From: Yoonia sp. I 8.24
Lineage (GTDB): Bacteria > Pseudomonadota > Alphaproteobacteria > Rhodobacterales > Rhodobacteraceae
Assembly: GCF_022096995.1 (NCBI RefSeq)
Contig: NZ_JACXGQ010000006.1
Coordinates: 62,001 to 126,000 of the forward strand
Reading direction: 5' to 3'
DNA: 64,000 nucleotides
Each line of letters starts with the position of its first letter. The first letter of the stretch is position 1. The notes beneath the pieces were generated by a model. The model was not told the origin of the DNA. It was given only the letters and a program-made list of their open reading frames with translations, and did not search any database. Position numbers and translations under genes: made by a program. Of this stretch, positions 9,216 to 17,857 are shown piece by piece.

Positions 9216-10004
9216 ATGGCCTTTACTTTGGCGACTTGGAACATCAACTCGGTGCGTTTGCGCGAAGACATCGTTGCAAAGCTAATGGGGGAAGAAGCGC
9301 CGGATGTGCTTTGTTTGCAGGAATGCAAAAGCCCGGTCGATAAGATCCCCTTGGCGCAGTTTCAGGCGCTTGGATATACGCATATGGTTGCGCGTGGCCA
9401 AAAGGGTTACAACGGTGTCGCGATTTTTTCCAAAATTCCGATGGTTGAGGCCGGTGCAGAGGATTTTGCCCAGCTTGGCCATGCTCGCCACATTGCAGGA
9501 CGGCTAGAAAACGGTGTCACGATCCACAACCACTATGTCCCTGCGGGTGGCGACGTCGCGGACCGTGAGGTGAATGAAAAATTTGGCCAGAAGCTAGATT
9601 ACCTGACCGATATGCGTGACGCGTTCCAAGCGTCCAAGCCTGAAAAATCGATCCTCGTGGGTGATCTAAACATCGCGCCGCGCGAAGACGATGTTTGGGA
9701 TCACAAAAAACTATTGAAGGTCGTGAGCCACACACCAATCGAGGTCGAACATTTCGCCGACGTGATGGCTGCAGGTGACTGGGCCGATGTGACCCGGAAC
9801 GATATCCCGGATGGTAAGCTGTATAGTTGGTGGTCTTATCGCGCCAAGGATTGGGATGCGGCTGACAAGGGTCGGCGCCTCGATCACATTTGGGCCACGG
9901 CTGATATCCAAAACGCGGCACATTCCAGCCGTGTGATGCGCGATGCGCGCGGATGGGACCGCCCAAGCGACCACGCCCCCGTCCTTGCGACGTTTGATTT
10001 GTAA
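9216..10004 (+). CDS. xth: Exodeoxyribonuclease III
   Basis: 262-aa Mg-dependent AP endonuclease/3'-exonuclease of the Xth family, a base-excision repair enzyme. Motifs in order: ATWNINSVR at the N terminus, LCLQECK with the metal-binding Glu, GYNGVAIFSK, VGDLNIAP, and the terminal SDHAPV with the catalytic Asp-His pair. The length is typical. It is probably a single-gene transcript, closed by the terminator at 10010-10041. Confidence 0.95.
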   Translation: MAFTLATWNINSVRLREDIVAKLMGEEAPDVLCLQECKSPVDKIPLAQFQALGYTHMVARGQKGYNGVAIFSKIPMVEAGAEDFAQLGHARHIAGRLENGVTIHNHYVPAGGDVADREVNEKFGQKLDYLTDMRDAFQASKPEKSILVGDLNIAPREDDVWDHKKLLKVVSHTPIEVEHFADVMAAGDWADVTRNDIPDGKLYSWWSYRAKDWDAADKGRRLDHIWATADIQNAAHSSRVMRDARGWDRPSDHAPVLATFDL

Positions 10005-10009
10005 ATGAG

Positions 10010-10041
10010 CGGCCCCGCGTATTGGCGGGGCCGTATTTTTC
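10010..10041 (+). terminator. Rho-independent terminator after xth
   Basis: A perfect 9-bp GC stem, CGGCCCCGC (10010-10018) and GCGGGGCCG (10025-10033), with a 6-nt loop is followed by TATTTTT. It starts 6 nt after the xth stop. The convergent PilJ-like gene ends 8 nt beyond it. Confidence 0.88.
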
Positions 10042-10048
10042 TTCGCGA

Positions 10049-10978
10049 CTAACGTTTGTGGGTGCGCTCAGCGTATGCTTTGTAATCATCAAGAAGGTGG
10101 TCTAGCTCAGCCAGTTCGACTTCGAGGTCATGAAAGACGGCCGCCTTTTGATCGTCGGTCAGTGTGCCGCCTTCGATCAACGTCTGTTCGTTGATCTTAA
10201 TCGTTTCCCAACGCGCGATCAGTTGATCAAGATCATCACGAATTTTGTCATTTGGCGCTTCTTGGAGGCCCGCCGCAGGAAGCCCATACCGCAGCGCGTT
10301 CAACGAGTTTTCAAAAACCTCAACAGTCTGTGCAAGATCTTCGCGGGCAGCGTCTGCATGGTAGCCCGCCCAGATTTCGCAGGCATCTTTGGCCATTTTT
10401 TGGGTTAGCATGCGTTGGCGACCAGCGATTTCAATCATCATCGCGTCCGCGGCGGTGATCTCATAGGGGTGGCTGTATTGGCCTGTGATATCTGACGCAA
10501 GAACGGTTGTCAGCTCTAGAAGTTCAAGGTTGTGGTCATCAATGAGATGCGCGCTTTCCGTATCATGCCCATCAAGCAAAATGGAATCTACCGCGCCGTG
10601 GATGGTGTCCCATTCCGCAGCGACATGTGCGATGTCTTCTAACGTGCGGCGGCGGGTTTCTGGATGCAGAATGTGCAGGGTGTCGTCGCCGTCGCGCAGC
10701 GCAACGATATATTGATCGAACTGTTGGGTCGCGTGTTCAAGCACGTCATGCGCCTCGTCGATGCTGATATCTGTCGACAAAGCACAGGACGCTGCGGCGA
10801 CTTGTTGGGTGAGCGTCCGTAACTGGCCTGCAACACGAATGCGATCCGCGCCGTCAGATTCAATTTCATATTGTGCCTCGATGAGGGCGGCATCGGCAGC
10901 ATCGTCTGCGTGTACGGTAAGGGGAGTTGTGCAAATCGCAACCGTCAGCGTTGTTCCACTGCATAGTCGTCGTAACAT
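10049..10978 (-). CDS. Exported PilJ/NarX-type sensor-domain protein, copy 1
   Basis: About 309 aa from the ATG at 10978, which has GAAAGG upstream and starts a signal peptide (MLRRLCSGTT... VHADD). Two copies of the type IV pili methyl-accepting chemotaxis N-terminal (PilJ) helical module are visible: DRIRVAGQLRTLTQQ with SCAL, and IEIAGRQRMLTQKM with DACEI. Each half contains one cysteine. There is no transmembrane anchor after the signal and no HAMP, kinase or MCP output domain, so it should be a soluble periplasmic protein. It is the downstream partner of a close paralogue. Function is unknown; ligand binding is only a family-based guess. Confidence 0.75.
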   Translation of the reverse strand: MLRRLCSGTTLTVAICTTPLTVHADDAADAALIEAQYEIESDGADRIRVAGQLRTLTQQVAAASCALSTDISIDEAHDVLEHATQQFDQYIVALRDGDDTLHILHPETRRRTLEDIAHVAAEWDTIHGAVDSILLDGHDTESAHLIDDHNLELLELTTVLASDITGQYSHPYEITAADAMMIEIAGRQRMLTQKMAKDACEIWAGYHADAAREDLAQTVEVFENSLNALRYGLPAAGLQEAPNDKIRDDLDQLIARWETIKINEQTLIEGGTLTDDQKAAVFHDLEVELAELDHLLDDYKAYAERTHKR

Positions 10979-11038
10979 GGTCGTACCTTTCAATGAGGTG
11001 CTGGCCGCCCACAATCCGCGTGAACGGCCGAGCGTAGA

Positions 11039-11968
11039 TTAGTGGGCGCGTTCAGCGTATTCTTTGTAGTCAAGAAGAAGGTGGTCGAGATCAGCCAACT
11101 CAACCTCGAGGTCGTGGAACACTTCGGTCTTTTGTTCATCGTTGAGCGTTCCGCCATCAACGAGCGTTTGGGCATTGACCTTGATGATGTCCCAACGCGC
11201 CAAGAGGTGATCCAAATCGGTACGGATTGCGTCGTTTGGTGCGGCTTGGATCCCGGCCTCAGGCATTCCAAATCTAAGCGCGTTCAGCGAGGCTTCAAAA
11301 ATGGTCATCGTTTGCGCTAAATCTTCTTTGGCTTCTTCGCTGTGATAGCCGGTCCACACTTCGCAGGCGTCTTTCGCCATTTTTTGGGTCAACATGCGCT
11401 GACGCCCTGCGATTTCAATCGTCATCGCGTCCGCGGCGCTGATCTCAAACGGATGCGCATATTGGCTCGCGATGTCGGACGCCAAGATCGTCGTCAGCTC
11501 AAGAAGTTTGAGGTTGTGATCGTCGATGATATGCGCGCTTTCAACATCGTGACCGTCTTCAAGGACGGAATCGATTGCCCCGTGGATAGCGTCCCATTCT
11601 TCGCGGACATGATCGATATCTGCGATTGTGAGGCGACGGGTTTCAGGGTGCAAAATGTGCAACCCTTCGTCGCCTTCTTTCAGTGCGACGATATAGCGGT
11701 CAAACTGAGCCGTCGCCAGTTCAAGGACGTCATGCGCTTCCTCGACTGCGATATCGGATGTGAGTGCGCAGGACGCAGCCGCAACCTGTTGCGTGAGGGT
11801 GCGTAACTGGCCAGCAATATGAATGCGGTCAGCGCCATCTGATTCAACGTCATATTGCACATCAAGAATTTCGGCCTGTCCGGTCGCTTCTTCAGCATTG
11901 GCAGTGGCGGCAAAGGAGAGCGCGGCAATAGAGAGTGGAACGATCACGCAGCGAGGAGTACGAAACAT
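11039..11968 (-). CDS. Exported PilJ/NarX-type sensor-domain protein, copy 2
   Basis: 309-aa paralogue of the next gene downstream, similar along its entire length: the same two R-x-x-x-AGxxRxLTQ modules, the same HILHPETRR stretch, and the same DLDHLLxxYKxYAER end. The signal peptide ends near ANAEE. There is no membrane anchor or signalling output domain. The two genes run in the same direction 60 nt apart and look like a recent tandem duplication. Conserved cysteines occur in SCAL and DACEV. The role is unknown. Confidence 0.75.
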   Translation of the reverse strand: MFRTPRCVIVPLSIAALSFAATANAEEATGQAEILDVQYDVESDGADRIHIAGQLRTLTQQVAAASCALTSDIAVEEAHDVLELATAQFDRYIVALKEGDEGLHILHPETRRLTIADIDHVREEWDAIHGAIDSVLEDGHDVESAHIIDDHNLKLLELTTILASDIASQYAHPFEISAADAMTIEIAGRQRMLTQKMAKDACEVWTGYHSEEAKEDLAQTMTIFEASLNALRFGMPEAGIQAAPNDAIRTDLDHLLARWDIIKVNAQTLVDGGTLNDEQKTEVFHDLEVELADLDHLLLDYKEYAERAH

Positions 11969-12302
11969 AGATTATGTCCAATTAATACTATAGGGTTTAC
12001 ATCCTAATTTCTGTTGCAAGACATTGCGAATAAAGTGGGGCAAAATAGTGAATTTTCTATCCCATTTCTTGCGTTACGCACCGAATGTAGCGCTAGCGTT
12101 GCAGGTGTCCTCGGGATTACCGCTTTAAGGAGCGCGGAGATGTTCTGGTCTGCGAGAGATTGCGTTCTGCCATTGCATGTCTTGGACAAATCCGCGACAT
12201 GGGCGTTCGCCCTGCTGAGTTTTGTTGAAAAATACGCTGGGCGTTGCTAGTTTTAAAGCATGCCCGGTGCCGGGGCCATGACGGCACATATAAAGGAGGA
12301 CA
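11969..12302. other. Intergenic region upstream of rsfS and of the PilJ-like pair
   Basis: A divergent gap of about 330 nt. No convincing gene is seen. It contains a small palindrome, GGGCGTTCGCCC (12201-12212), a promoter-like site (12225-12253) pointing towards rsfS, and AT-rich sequence with TATAGT-like elements just upstream of the minus-strand PilJ-like gene. Confidence 0.5.
12225..12253 (+). promoter_or_regulatory. Candidate sigma-70-type promoter for rsfS-rlmH
   Basis: TTGAAA (12225-12230), a 17-nt spacer, and TAGTTT (12248-12253). Transcription would start near 12260. That would leave the ATG at 12260 without a leader and favours the downstream starts at 12303 or 12359. The match is by eye only. 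Confidence 0.4.
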
Positions 12303-12362
12303 ATGTTCTGTCTCTTTCACCAACGGCAGATTGTACTGCCAACGCCGGGTCCCCGCCTATGA
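12303..12362 (+). CDS. Putative 19-aa leader ORF overlapping the rsfS start
   Basis: An ATG 3 nt after a near-perfect AAGGAGG ribosome site (12293-12299) opens a 19-codon frame beginning MFCLFHQRQIV. Its TGA overlaps an ATG in the rsfS frame (ATGA, 12359-12362). The rsfS ATG at 12359 has only a weak site of its own, so translation of this leader would couple to rsfS. No known leader peptide is recognised. It could instead be fortuitous, if rsfS starts at 12260. Confidence 0.45.
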   Translation: MFCLFHQRQIVLPTPGPRL

Positions 12363-12715
12363 CGGGTGCTCAAACTGCGACCAGTGACGCTCTTTTAGAG
12401 GCCGTCCTAAAATCGCTTAATGATGATAAAGCCGAAGACGTCGTGCAAATAAATCTACGTGGTAAATCCGAAATGGGTGACCACATGGTGATCGCCTCTG
12501 GGCGTTCGACCCGTCAGGTTGTTGCGATGGCTGAAAAGCTGTCTGAACGGCTTAAGCATGATTTCAACGTGTTTTCAAAGCTTGAAGGCAAGGATAGCGG
12601 CGATTGGGTACTGATCGATACGGGCGATATCATCGTGCATATCTTCCGCCCCGAAGTGCGCGAATTTTACCAGATCGAAAAGATGTGGCAGCCCGGGGCC
12701 GCAGCAGCGACCTGA
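12359..12715 (+). CDS. rsfS: Ribosomal silencing factor RsfS
   Basis: Iojap/RsfS family protein that binds L14 on the large ribosomal subunit and blocks subunit joining under starvation. The core runs from LLEAVLKSLNDDKAEDVV through MVIASGRSTRQV, GDWVLIDTGDIIVHIF and EVREFYQIEKMW, all family hallmarks. From the ATG at 12359 it has 118 residues, the usual size. A longer frame from 12260 would add 33 residues unlike the family. The gene is followed 4 nt later by rlmH, a common pairing. Confidence 0.88.
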   Translation: MTGAQTATSDALLEAVLKSLNDDKAEDVVQINLRGKSEMGDHMVIASGRSTRQVVAMAEKLSERLKHDFNVFSKLEGKDSGDWVLIDTGDIIVHIFRPEVREFYQIEKMWQPGAAAAT

Positions 12716-12719
12716 TCTG

Positions 12720-13190
12720 ATGCGTGTGCATATATGCGCAGTGGGCCGGCTGAGGCGCGGCCCAGAGCGCGATCTTTACGACGATTATTTGACCCGGTTC
12801 GACCGGACGGGGCGCGCGCTTGCGCTTGGCCCTGCCCAACTGATCGAGGTCGAAGATAAAAAAGGCGGCGGTATGCCTGCCGAGGCAGGATTGCTACAAA
12901 AATCCATTCCGTCAGGCGCATTAATCTGCACGATGGACGAACGCGGCAAGGTGATGTCTTCCCCGGATTTCGCAAAGATGCTCGGCGATTGGCGCGACCA
13001 AGGCCGCCAAGACGTCGCCTTTGTCATCGGCGGCGCAGACGGCATCGACCCCAGCCTGCGCGCGCAAGCGGATGCATCCTTAAGTTTTGGCAAAATGGTC
13101 TGGCCACATATGCTGGTCCGCGTGATGCTCGCCGAACAACTGTACCGCGCCGCGTCGATCTTGTCGGGCGGGCCGTATCATCGGGTTTGA
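12720..13190 (+). CDS. rlmH: 23S rRNA pseudouridine-1915 N3-methyltransferase RlmH
   Basis: 156-aa SPOUT-class SAM methyltransferase acting on pseudouridine 1915 of 23S rRNA in the assembled 70S ribosome. FVIGGADG, with the SPOUT knot glycines, and the C-terminal EQLYRAASILSGGPYHR segment are diagnostic. It lies directly behind rsfS and probably shares its transcript. Confidence 0.95.
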   Translation: MRVHICAVGRLRRGPERDLYDDYLTRFDRTGRALALGPAQLIEVEDKKGGGMPAEAGLLQKSIPSGALICTMDERGKVMSSPDFAKMLGDWRDQGRQDVAFVIGGADGIDPSLRAQADASLSFGKMVWPHMLVRVMLAEQLYRAASILSGGPYHRV

Positions 13191-13237
13191 TTTGGCAGCC
13201 TCTTAGGTTTGTAATTACTAGGTAAACGGGAGCGCCC

Positions 13238-13639
13238 ATGAAGACTTATGCAATGCCTATAAGAGTTAGCGCGGCGGTTTTGCTTTCATTGCAAGCTACA
13301 CTAGGGAGTGCTGCCTGTGTTGACGATGGGGTATCCGCTTTCGACGGCAGCCGTCGAGCAGTGAGTTTGTGTTTGTCAGACCATTGCGCAACTGCAGTGT
13401 TGTCTCGGTCCTGCGGGAATATACGCTACACTTCTCAAAGCTATGATTCTGGTTCTGACACTTGGCTTTTCAGGGTTAGATTTCATCAAGACGGAAATGA
13501 AGACGATGAACACCATGTTTCGCTCAATGGATTGACAATCCCTCACGCAGAAATTCAGCAAGTGACTTGCTTTTCTCAGCATGATGAGAGCGGCTGTGAA
13601 TTCATAGATGAAGTGCTGGATCATATCTTCACTGAGTAA
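13238..13639 (+). CDS. Orphan secreted cysteine-rich protein
   Basis: 133-aa protein with no family I recognise. The ATG follows a GGGAG site. An N-terminal signal peptide (AAVLLSLQATLGSA) is cut before ACVDD. The mature part contains six cysteines (ACVD, LCLSDHC, RSCG, VTCF, GCEF), enough for three disulfides, and is otherwise polar and rich in Asp, His and Ser. Base composition and codon use look more AT-rich than in the neighbours, suggesting a lineage-specific or acquired gene. It lies between rlmH and gpmI with gaps on both sides, so it probably has its own promoter. Confidence 0.65.
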   Translation: MKTYAMPIRVSAAVLLSLQATLGSAACVDDGVSAFDGSRRAVSLCLSDHCATAVLSRSCGNIRYTSQSYDSGSDTWLFRVRFHQDGNEDDEHHVSLNGLTIPHAEIQQVTCFSQHDESGCEFIDEVLDHIFTE

Positions 13640-13811
13640 GTTTGGTTTTTTGAGGTCGTAGATAATCCTAGGTAATAATAGCTTGACGCCAACTAAGAGG
13701 GTTTCAAATCTCATGATCTGATGGGGGCAAAGCAGTCCTGCATTCAATACATGTTCCGTTCGACCGCTACCTGCGCTAAACCTGCCGTAACATCAAATCG
13801 GAGATTACCCC

Positions 13812-15326
13812 ATGTCGGCACCCAAACCCGTTGTCTTGTGTATTCTTGATGGCTGGGGCCTGCGTGATGACCCGGTTGGGAATGCGCCTAAGTTGGCCAA
13901 TACCCCTAATTTCGACGCGATCATGCGGGGGCCGCATGCGCAGCTGTTGACGCATGGTCGTGATGCTGGGTTGCCCGGCGGGCAGATGGGCAATTCAGAG
14001 GTCGGCCACACGAATATCGGCGCGGGCCGCGTTGTGGCGATGGATTTGGGCCAGATCGAACTGGCGATTGAAGACGGCACATTCGCGCAGGCCGAGGCTT
14101 TGCAAGCCTTTATCGCCAAGATGAAAGCATCCGGCGGGCGGGCGCATTTGATGGGCGTTGTGTCTGATGGCGGCGTGCATGGCCACGTAGACCATATTAT
14201 CGCAGCCGCCAAAGCATTAGATGATGCAGGCGTTCCGACAGTGATCCATGCGATTACAGATGGGCGCGATGTGGCGCCATCTTCGGCGACAGAATTCATG
14301 CAGGTTTTGCAAGCAGCTTTGCCGAAGGCCGTGCAAATTGCCACGGTCATTGGCCGCTATTTTGCGATGGACCGCGACAATCGCTGGGACCGGGTGCAAA
14401 CGGCCTATGACGCGATGGTGAACGGGCAGGGCGCCCAGGGGGAAACACCACAAGCGGCAATCGATGCGGCTTACGCGAATGGCAAAACGGATGAGTTTAT
14501 CCCGGCAACAGTGATTGGCGATTACGCCGGGTTTGCGGCTGGTGACGGGCTGTTTTGTTTGAACTTCCGATCCGACCGGGCGCGCGAAATCTTGGCCGCT
14601 ATTGCGGATCCGGCATTTGATGGTTTTGACCGGGTACAGCCTGATCTGTGCGCGTTACTGGGTATGGTCAGCTATTCAGATCGCCATGATGATTGGTTCG
14701 AAACCGTATTCCCGAAACGCGATATTCAAAACACACTGGGCGCTTGGGTGGCCAAACACGGGCTGCGTCAGTTCCGGCTGGCCGAAACCGAAAAATACCC
14801 GCATGTGACGTTTTTCTTGAATGGCGGGATCGAAGAACCTGCGACGGGCGAAGACCGCTTTATGCCGAAATCACCCAAGGTTGCGACCTATGATCTGCAA
14901 CCTGAAATGTCCTCGGGCGAAGTGACTGCGGCCTTTGTAAAGGCAATCGGCGACGGCTACGACATGATCGTTACGAACTATGCCAACCCCGATATGGTTG
15001 GCCATACAGGTGATCTGAATGCAGGGATCAAGGCATGTGAATCTGTGGATCGCGGTTTGGGGCAGGTGTTGGCTGCACTTAAGGCCGCGGGTGGTGCAAT
15101 GATCGTGACCGCTGATCATGGCAATTGCGAAACGATGATCGACCCTGAAACAGGCGGTCCGCATACCGCGCATACGCTCAACCCGGTGCCTGTCGCGTTG
15201 GTTGGTGGGCCTGATGGGGCCACATTGCGTGATGGTCGTTTGGCCGATTTAGCGCCAACGATCCTTGACCTGATGGGGCTGGACCTGCCGCCTGAAATGA
15301 CCGGATGCACATTGATTCAAAAATGA
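13812..15326 (+). CDS. gpmI: 2,3-bisphosphoglycerate-independent phosphoglycerate mutase
   Basis: 504-aa Mn-dependent glycolytic enzyme interconverting 3- and 2-phosphoglycerate. CILDGWG opens the metalloenzyme domain. The phosphorylated serine is Ser62 in GNSEVGHTNIGAGR. Later metal-binding motifs are TNYANPDMVGHTG and VTADHGNCE. The length is standard. The stop overlaps the envC-like start (ATGA), a gene order (gpmI-envC-ctpA) common in Alphaproteobacteria. Confidence 0.97.
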   Translation: MSAPKPVVLCILDGWGLRDDPVGNAPKLANTPNFDAIMRGPHAQLLTHGRDAGLPGGQMGNSEVGHTNIGAGRVVAMDLGQIELAIEDGTFAQAEALQAFIAKMKASGGRAHLMGVVSDGGVHGHVDHIIAAAKALDDAGVPTVIHAITDGRDVAPSSATEFMQVLQAALPKAVQIATVIGRYFAMDRDNRWDRVQTAYDAMVNGQGAQGETPQAAIDAAYANGKTDEFIPATVIGDYAGFAAGDGLFCLNFRSDRAREILAAIADPAFDGFDRVQPDLCALLGMVSYSDRHDDWFETVFPKRDIQNTLGAWVAKHGLRQFRLAETEKYPHVTFFLNGGIEEPATGEDRFMPKSPKVATYDLQPEMSSGEVTAAFVKAIGDGYDMIVTNYANPDMVGHTGDLNAGIKACESVDRGLGQVLAALKAAGGAMIVTADHGNCETMIDPETGGPHTAHTLNPVPVALVGGPDGATLRDGRLADLAPTILDLMGLDLPPEMTGCTLIQK

Positions 15327-16399
15327 GGTTCGCGGTATTCCTGATCTGTCTGGCAGCACCTGTGTTCGGCCAATCGGCGGACACGGCCGCGCGCGACGCA
15401 ATGGCACAATTGCAGGCCGCGCAGACGCGGCTAGAGACTGCAGGCGATGCGCGTGATCAGATTGCGGCCCTGACCCAGACCGTGCAAGCCTATGAGGCCG
15501 GGCTGGCCGCCGCGCGTTCTGGACTGCGGCAGCTACAGACGCAAGAAACCGCGCTGACGGCTGATCTGGACGCACGCCGTGCGGAATTGGGTGTCTTGAT
15601 CGGGGCCCTTGCCACTATGTCGAAAACGCCGCGGCCTGTGTCGCGTAGCCAACCGCAATCACCCATTGATACGGTGCGCGCTGGGATGTTGGCTGCAGAT
15701 GTGACGCAATCACTTAAGGGTGCGGCAGATGATTTGCGGGCTCAGATCGGGCAGGTACATGACCTGCGTGCGTTGCGGCAAGAAACCACGGACACGCTCA
15801 CGACGGGGATGCAAGGCGCGCAATCGGCACGGTCCGCATTGGGCCAAGCGATTTCCGCGCGCACGGACCTGCCATTGCGGTTCGAAGATGACCCAGTGCA
15901 AACAGCATTACTGATGTCGGGGTCTGAAACGCTTGATGCATTTGCCGATGCGCTTGCGACGCATCTGCCAGATAGTGAGGCCGATCTGACCAAGCAGGGA
16001 AACTTGCCTTTACCCGTTTCGGGCATCGTACAACCGCAAAGTGGCGACGACGCAGGCATCTATATTGCGACTGCACCGCAGGCGTTGGTCACGGCACCTG
16101 TTGATGCAACGATCCTTTATGTCGGACCTCTTTTGGGGGATTTGAATGTAATCATTTTAGAACCCGCACCTGATGTTGTATTCATCTTTGCGGGGCTTGA
16201 GACGCTTTATGGCAGCGCTGGGCAAATCGTGCCTGCGGGAACGCCGCTTGGGACGATGGGCCGTAATGCGACAGAAGTTAACGGTATTTTGACCGAAAAT
16301 GTGGGCGATGACGGCGAAGCAGGCGCGCACCCCCTTTATCTTGAGGTCAGGGACGGGCAGAGTTCAGTGAGCCCAGATGCATGGTTCGCGCTGGAATAG
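15323..16399 (+). CDS. EnvC-like murein hydrolase activator (M23-type domain)
   Basis: 358-aa exported protein from the ATG overlapping the gpmI stop, with a signal peptide ending at PVFGQS. Residues about 20-180 are Ala/Gln/Arg-rich and should form a coiled coil. The C-terminal LytM/M23 fold is recognisable (GIYIATAPQALVTAPVDATI), but the zinc-binding histidines of active M23 peptidases are not seen. As with EnvC, it more likely activates an amidase than cuts peptidoglycan. Its place before ctpA supports a cell-division/envelope role. Confidence 0.85.
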   Translation: MRFAVFLICLAAPVFGQSADTAARDAMAQLQAAQTRLETAGDARDQIAALTQTVQAYEAGLAAARSGLRQLQTQETALTADLDARRAELGVLIGALATMSKTPRPVSRSQPQSPIDTVRAGMLAADVTQSLKGAADDLRAQIGQVHDLRALRQETTDTLTTGMQGAQSARSALGQAISARTDLPLRFEDDPVQTALLMSGSETLDAFADALATHLPDSEADLTKQGNLPLPVSGIVQPQSGDDAGIYIATAPQALVTAPVDATILYVGPLLGDLNVIILEPAPDVVFIFAGLETLYGSAGQIVPAGTPLGTMGRNATEVNGILTENVGDDGEAGAHPLYLEVRDGQSSVSPDAWFALE

Positions 16400-16413
16400 A
16401 CATAGGACGTGGA

Positions 16414-17754
16414 ATGAAAAAACTAGTATTAGCCGCCCTTGGGGGCGCTGCCCTTGGTCTGGTCACGACTGTTCAAGTCGCAGGGCCGCTTGTCGCGCAA
16501 GATGCTCAAACATCTGGCAGCGTTTACGAACAGCTTGATCTATTTGGCGATATCTTTGAACGGATTCGCACCGATTATGTTCAAGATGTCGACGATAAAG
16601 AACTGATCGAAGCAGCGATTAACGGGATGCTGACATCGCTTGATCCACATTCAAGCTATATGTCCGCCGAAGACGCTGCCGACATGCGGATCAGCACACG
16701 TGGTGAATTTGGCGGGCTTGGGATCGAAGTGACCCAAGAAGACGGCTGGGTAAAAGTCGTGTCGCCGATGGATGGCACCCCTGCTGATGCAGCTGGGATG
16801 TTAGCTGGCGATTTCATCACTGCTGTTGACGGCGAAAGCGTGATGGGCCTCACGCTTGACGAGGCCGTTGATTTGATGCGCGGCCCTGTTGGTGCGGAAA
16901 TCATTATCACCGTGGTGCGCGAAGACGAAGTTGAACCGTTCGACGTGTCGATCATTCGCGACACCATTAAGATGACTGCCGTGCGCAGCCGCACTGAAGG
17001 CAAAGCCGTTGTTTTGCGGATCACAACCTTTAACGAACAAACCTATCCGAACCTCAGCGAAGGGATCGAAGAACAGATTTCTGAAGCGGGAGGGATCGAC
17101 AATGTTGACGGGTTTATCTTGGATTTGCGCAACAACCCCGGCGGGTTGCTGAACCAAGCGATCTACGTTTCAGACGCGTTTCTCAACGCTGGCGAAATCG
17201 TTTCAACGCGCGGACGTGAAACCGAAGACGGCGATCGTTTCAACGCAACAGAAGGCGATTTGGCCCAAGGAAAACCGATTGTGGTCTTGGTGAACGGGGG
17301 CTCTGCTTCGGCCTCTGAAATTGTGGCCGGTGCGTTGCAAGATCACCGTCGGGCCATCGTGGTCGGGACCAATTCATTTGGGAAAGGATCTGTGCAGACC
17401 GTGATTCCGCTTAGCAGCGATGGTGCAATGCGTCTGACTACGGCACGCTATTATACGCCCTCTGGACGCTCTATTCAGGCGTTAGGAATTTCGCCTGACA
17501 TCATCGTAGAGCAGCCGCGTGTGCAGCCAGGTGATGAAGAAGAGGAAGACAACGGCAACCAACGTACCGAGGCATCTTTGCGCGGCGCATTGGATAACGA
17601 CAGTCTGACCGAAGACGAAATTCGCCAGATTGAAGAGGACCGCGCGCGCGCCGAAGCCGCGGCACAATTGCGTGAAGATGATTATCAAATGGCTTACGCA
17701 ATCGATATCCTAAAAGGGCTCAATGCGCTGGGCCCTGTTGTTCAGGCAGACTAA
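16414..17754 (+). CDS. ctpA: C-terminal processing peptidase CtpA (S41 family)
   Basis: 446-aa periplasmic serine protease with a Ser/Lys dyad. The chosen ATG (MKKLVLAALGG) opens a signal peptide; an in-frame upstream ATG at 16381 would overlap the previous gene. A PDZ domain spans about residues 80-165 (GLGIEVTQEDGWVKV). The catalytic Ser lies in GGSASASEIVAGAL and Lys in NSFGKGSVQT. A Glu/Asp-rich linker and tail follow. It is the last gene of gpmI-envC-ctpA and is closed by the hairpin at 17762. Confidence 0.94.
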   Translation: MKKLVLAALGGAALGLVTTVQVAGPLVAQDAQTSGSVYEQLDLFGDIFERIRTDYVQDVDDKELIEAAINGMLTSLDPHSSYMSAEDAADMRISTRGEFGGLGIEVTQEDGWVKVVSPMDGTPADAAGMLAGDFITAVDGESVMGLTLDEAVDLMRGPVGAEIIITVVREDEVEPFDVSIIRDTIKMTAVRSRTEGKAVVLRITTFNEQTYPNLSEGIEEQISEAGGIDNVDGFILDLRNNPGGLLNQAIYVSDAFLNAGEIVSTRGRETEDGDRFNATEGDLAQGKPIVVLVNGGSASASEIVAGALQDHRRAIVVGTNSFGKGSVQTVIPLSSDGAMRLTTARYYTPSGRSIQALGISPDIIVEQPRVQPGDEEEEDNGNQRTEASLRGALDNDSLTEDEIRQIEEDRARAEAAAQLREDDYQMAYAIDILKGLNALGPVVQAD

Positions 17755-17761
17755 ACTGTGG

Positions 17762-17787
17762 CTCCCGCGCGGAACACCGCGCGGGAG
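17762..17787 (+). terminator. Strong hairpin after ctpA
   Basis: A perfect 11-bp stem (17762-17772 with 17777-17787) has an AACA tetraloop and begins 8 nt after the ctpA stop. No T-tract follows, so it is an atypical terminator or an mRNA-stabilising hairpin. Confidence 0.6.
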
Positions 17788-17857
17788 TTAGGTCAGCCTT
17801 ATTGACTTAAATTTTTCTTGTGCCAATATGCCGTTCTGTCACAGGGAGAATCGATAT

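Noticed and set aside
12260-12358. ATG at 12260 as the start of rsfS
   Set aside because: No ribosome site; the extra 33 residues do not resemble the family; a promoter-like element would place the RNA start at about this point. Kept as an alternative only.
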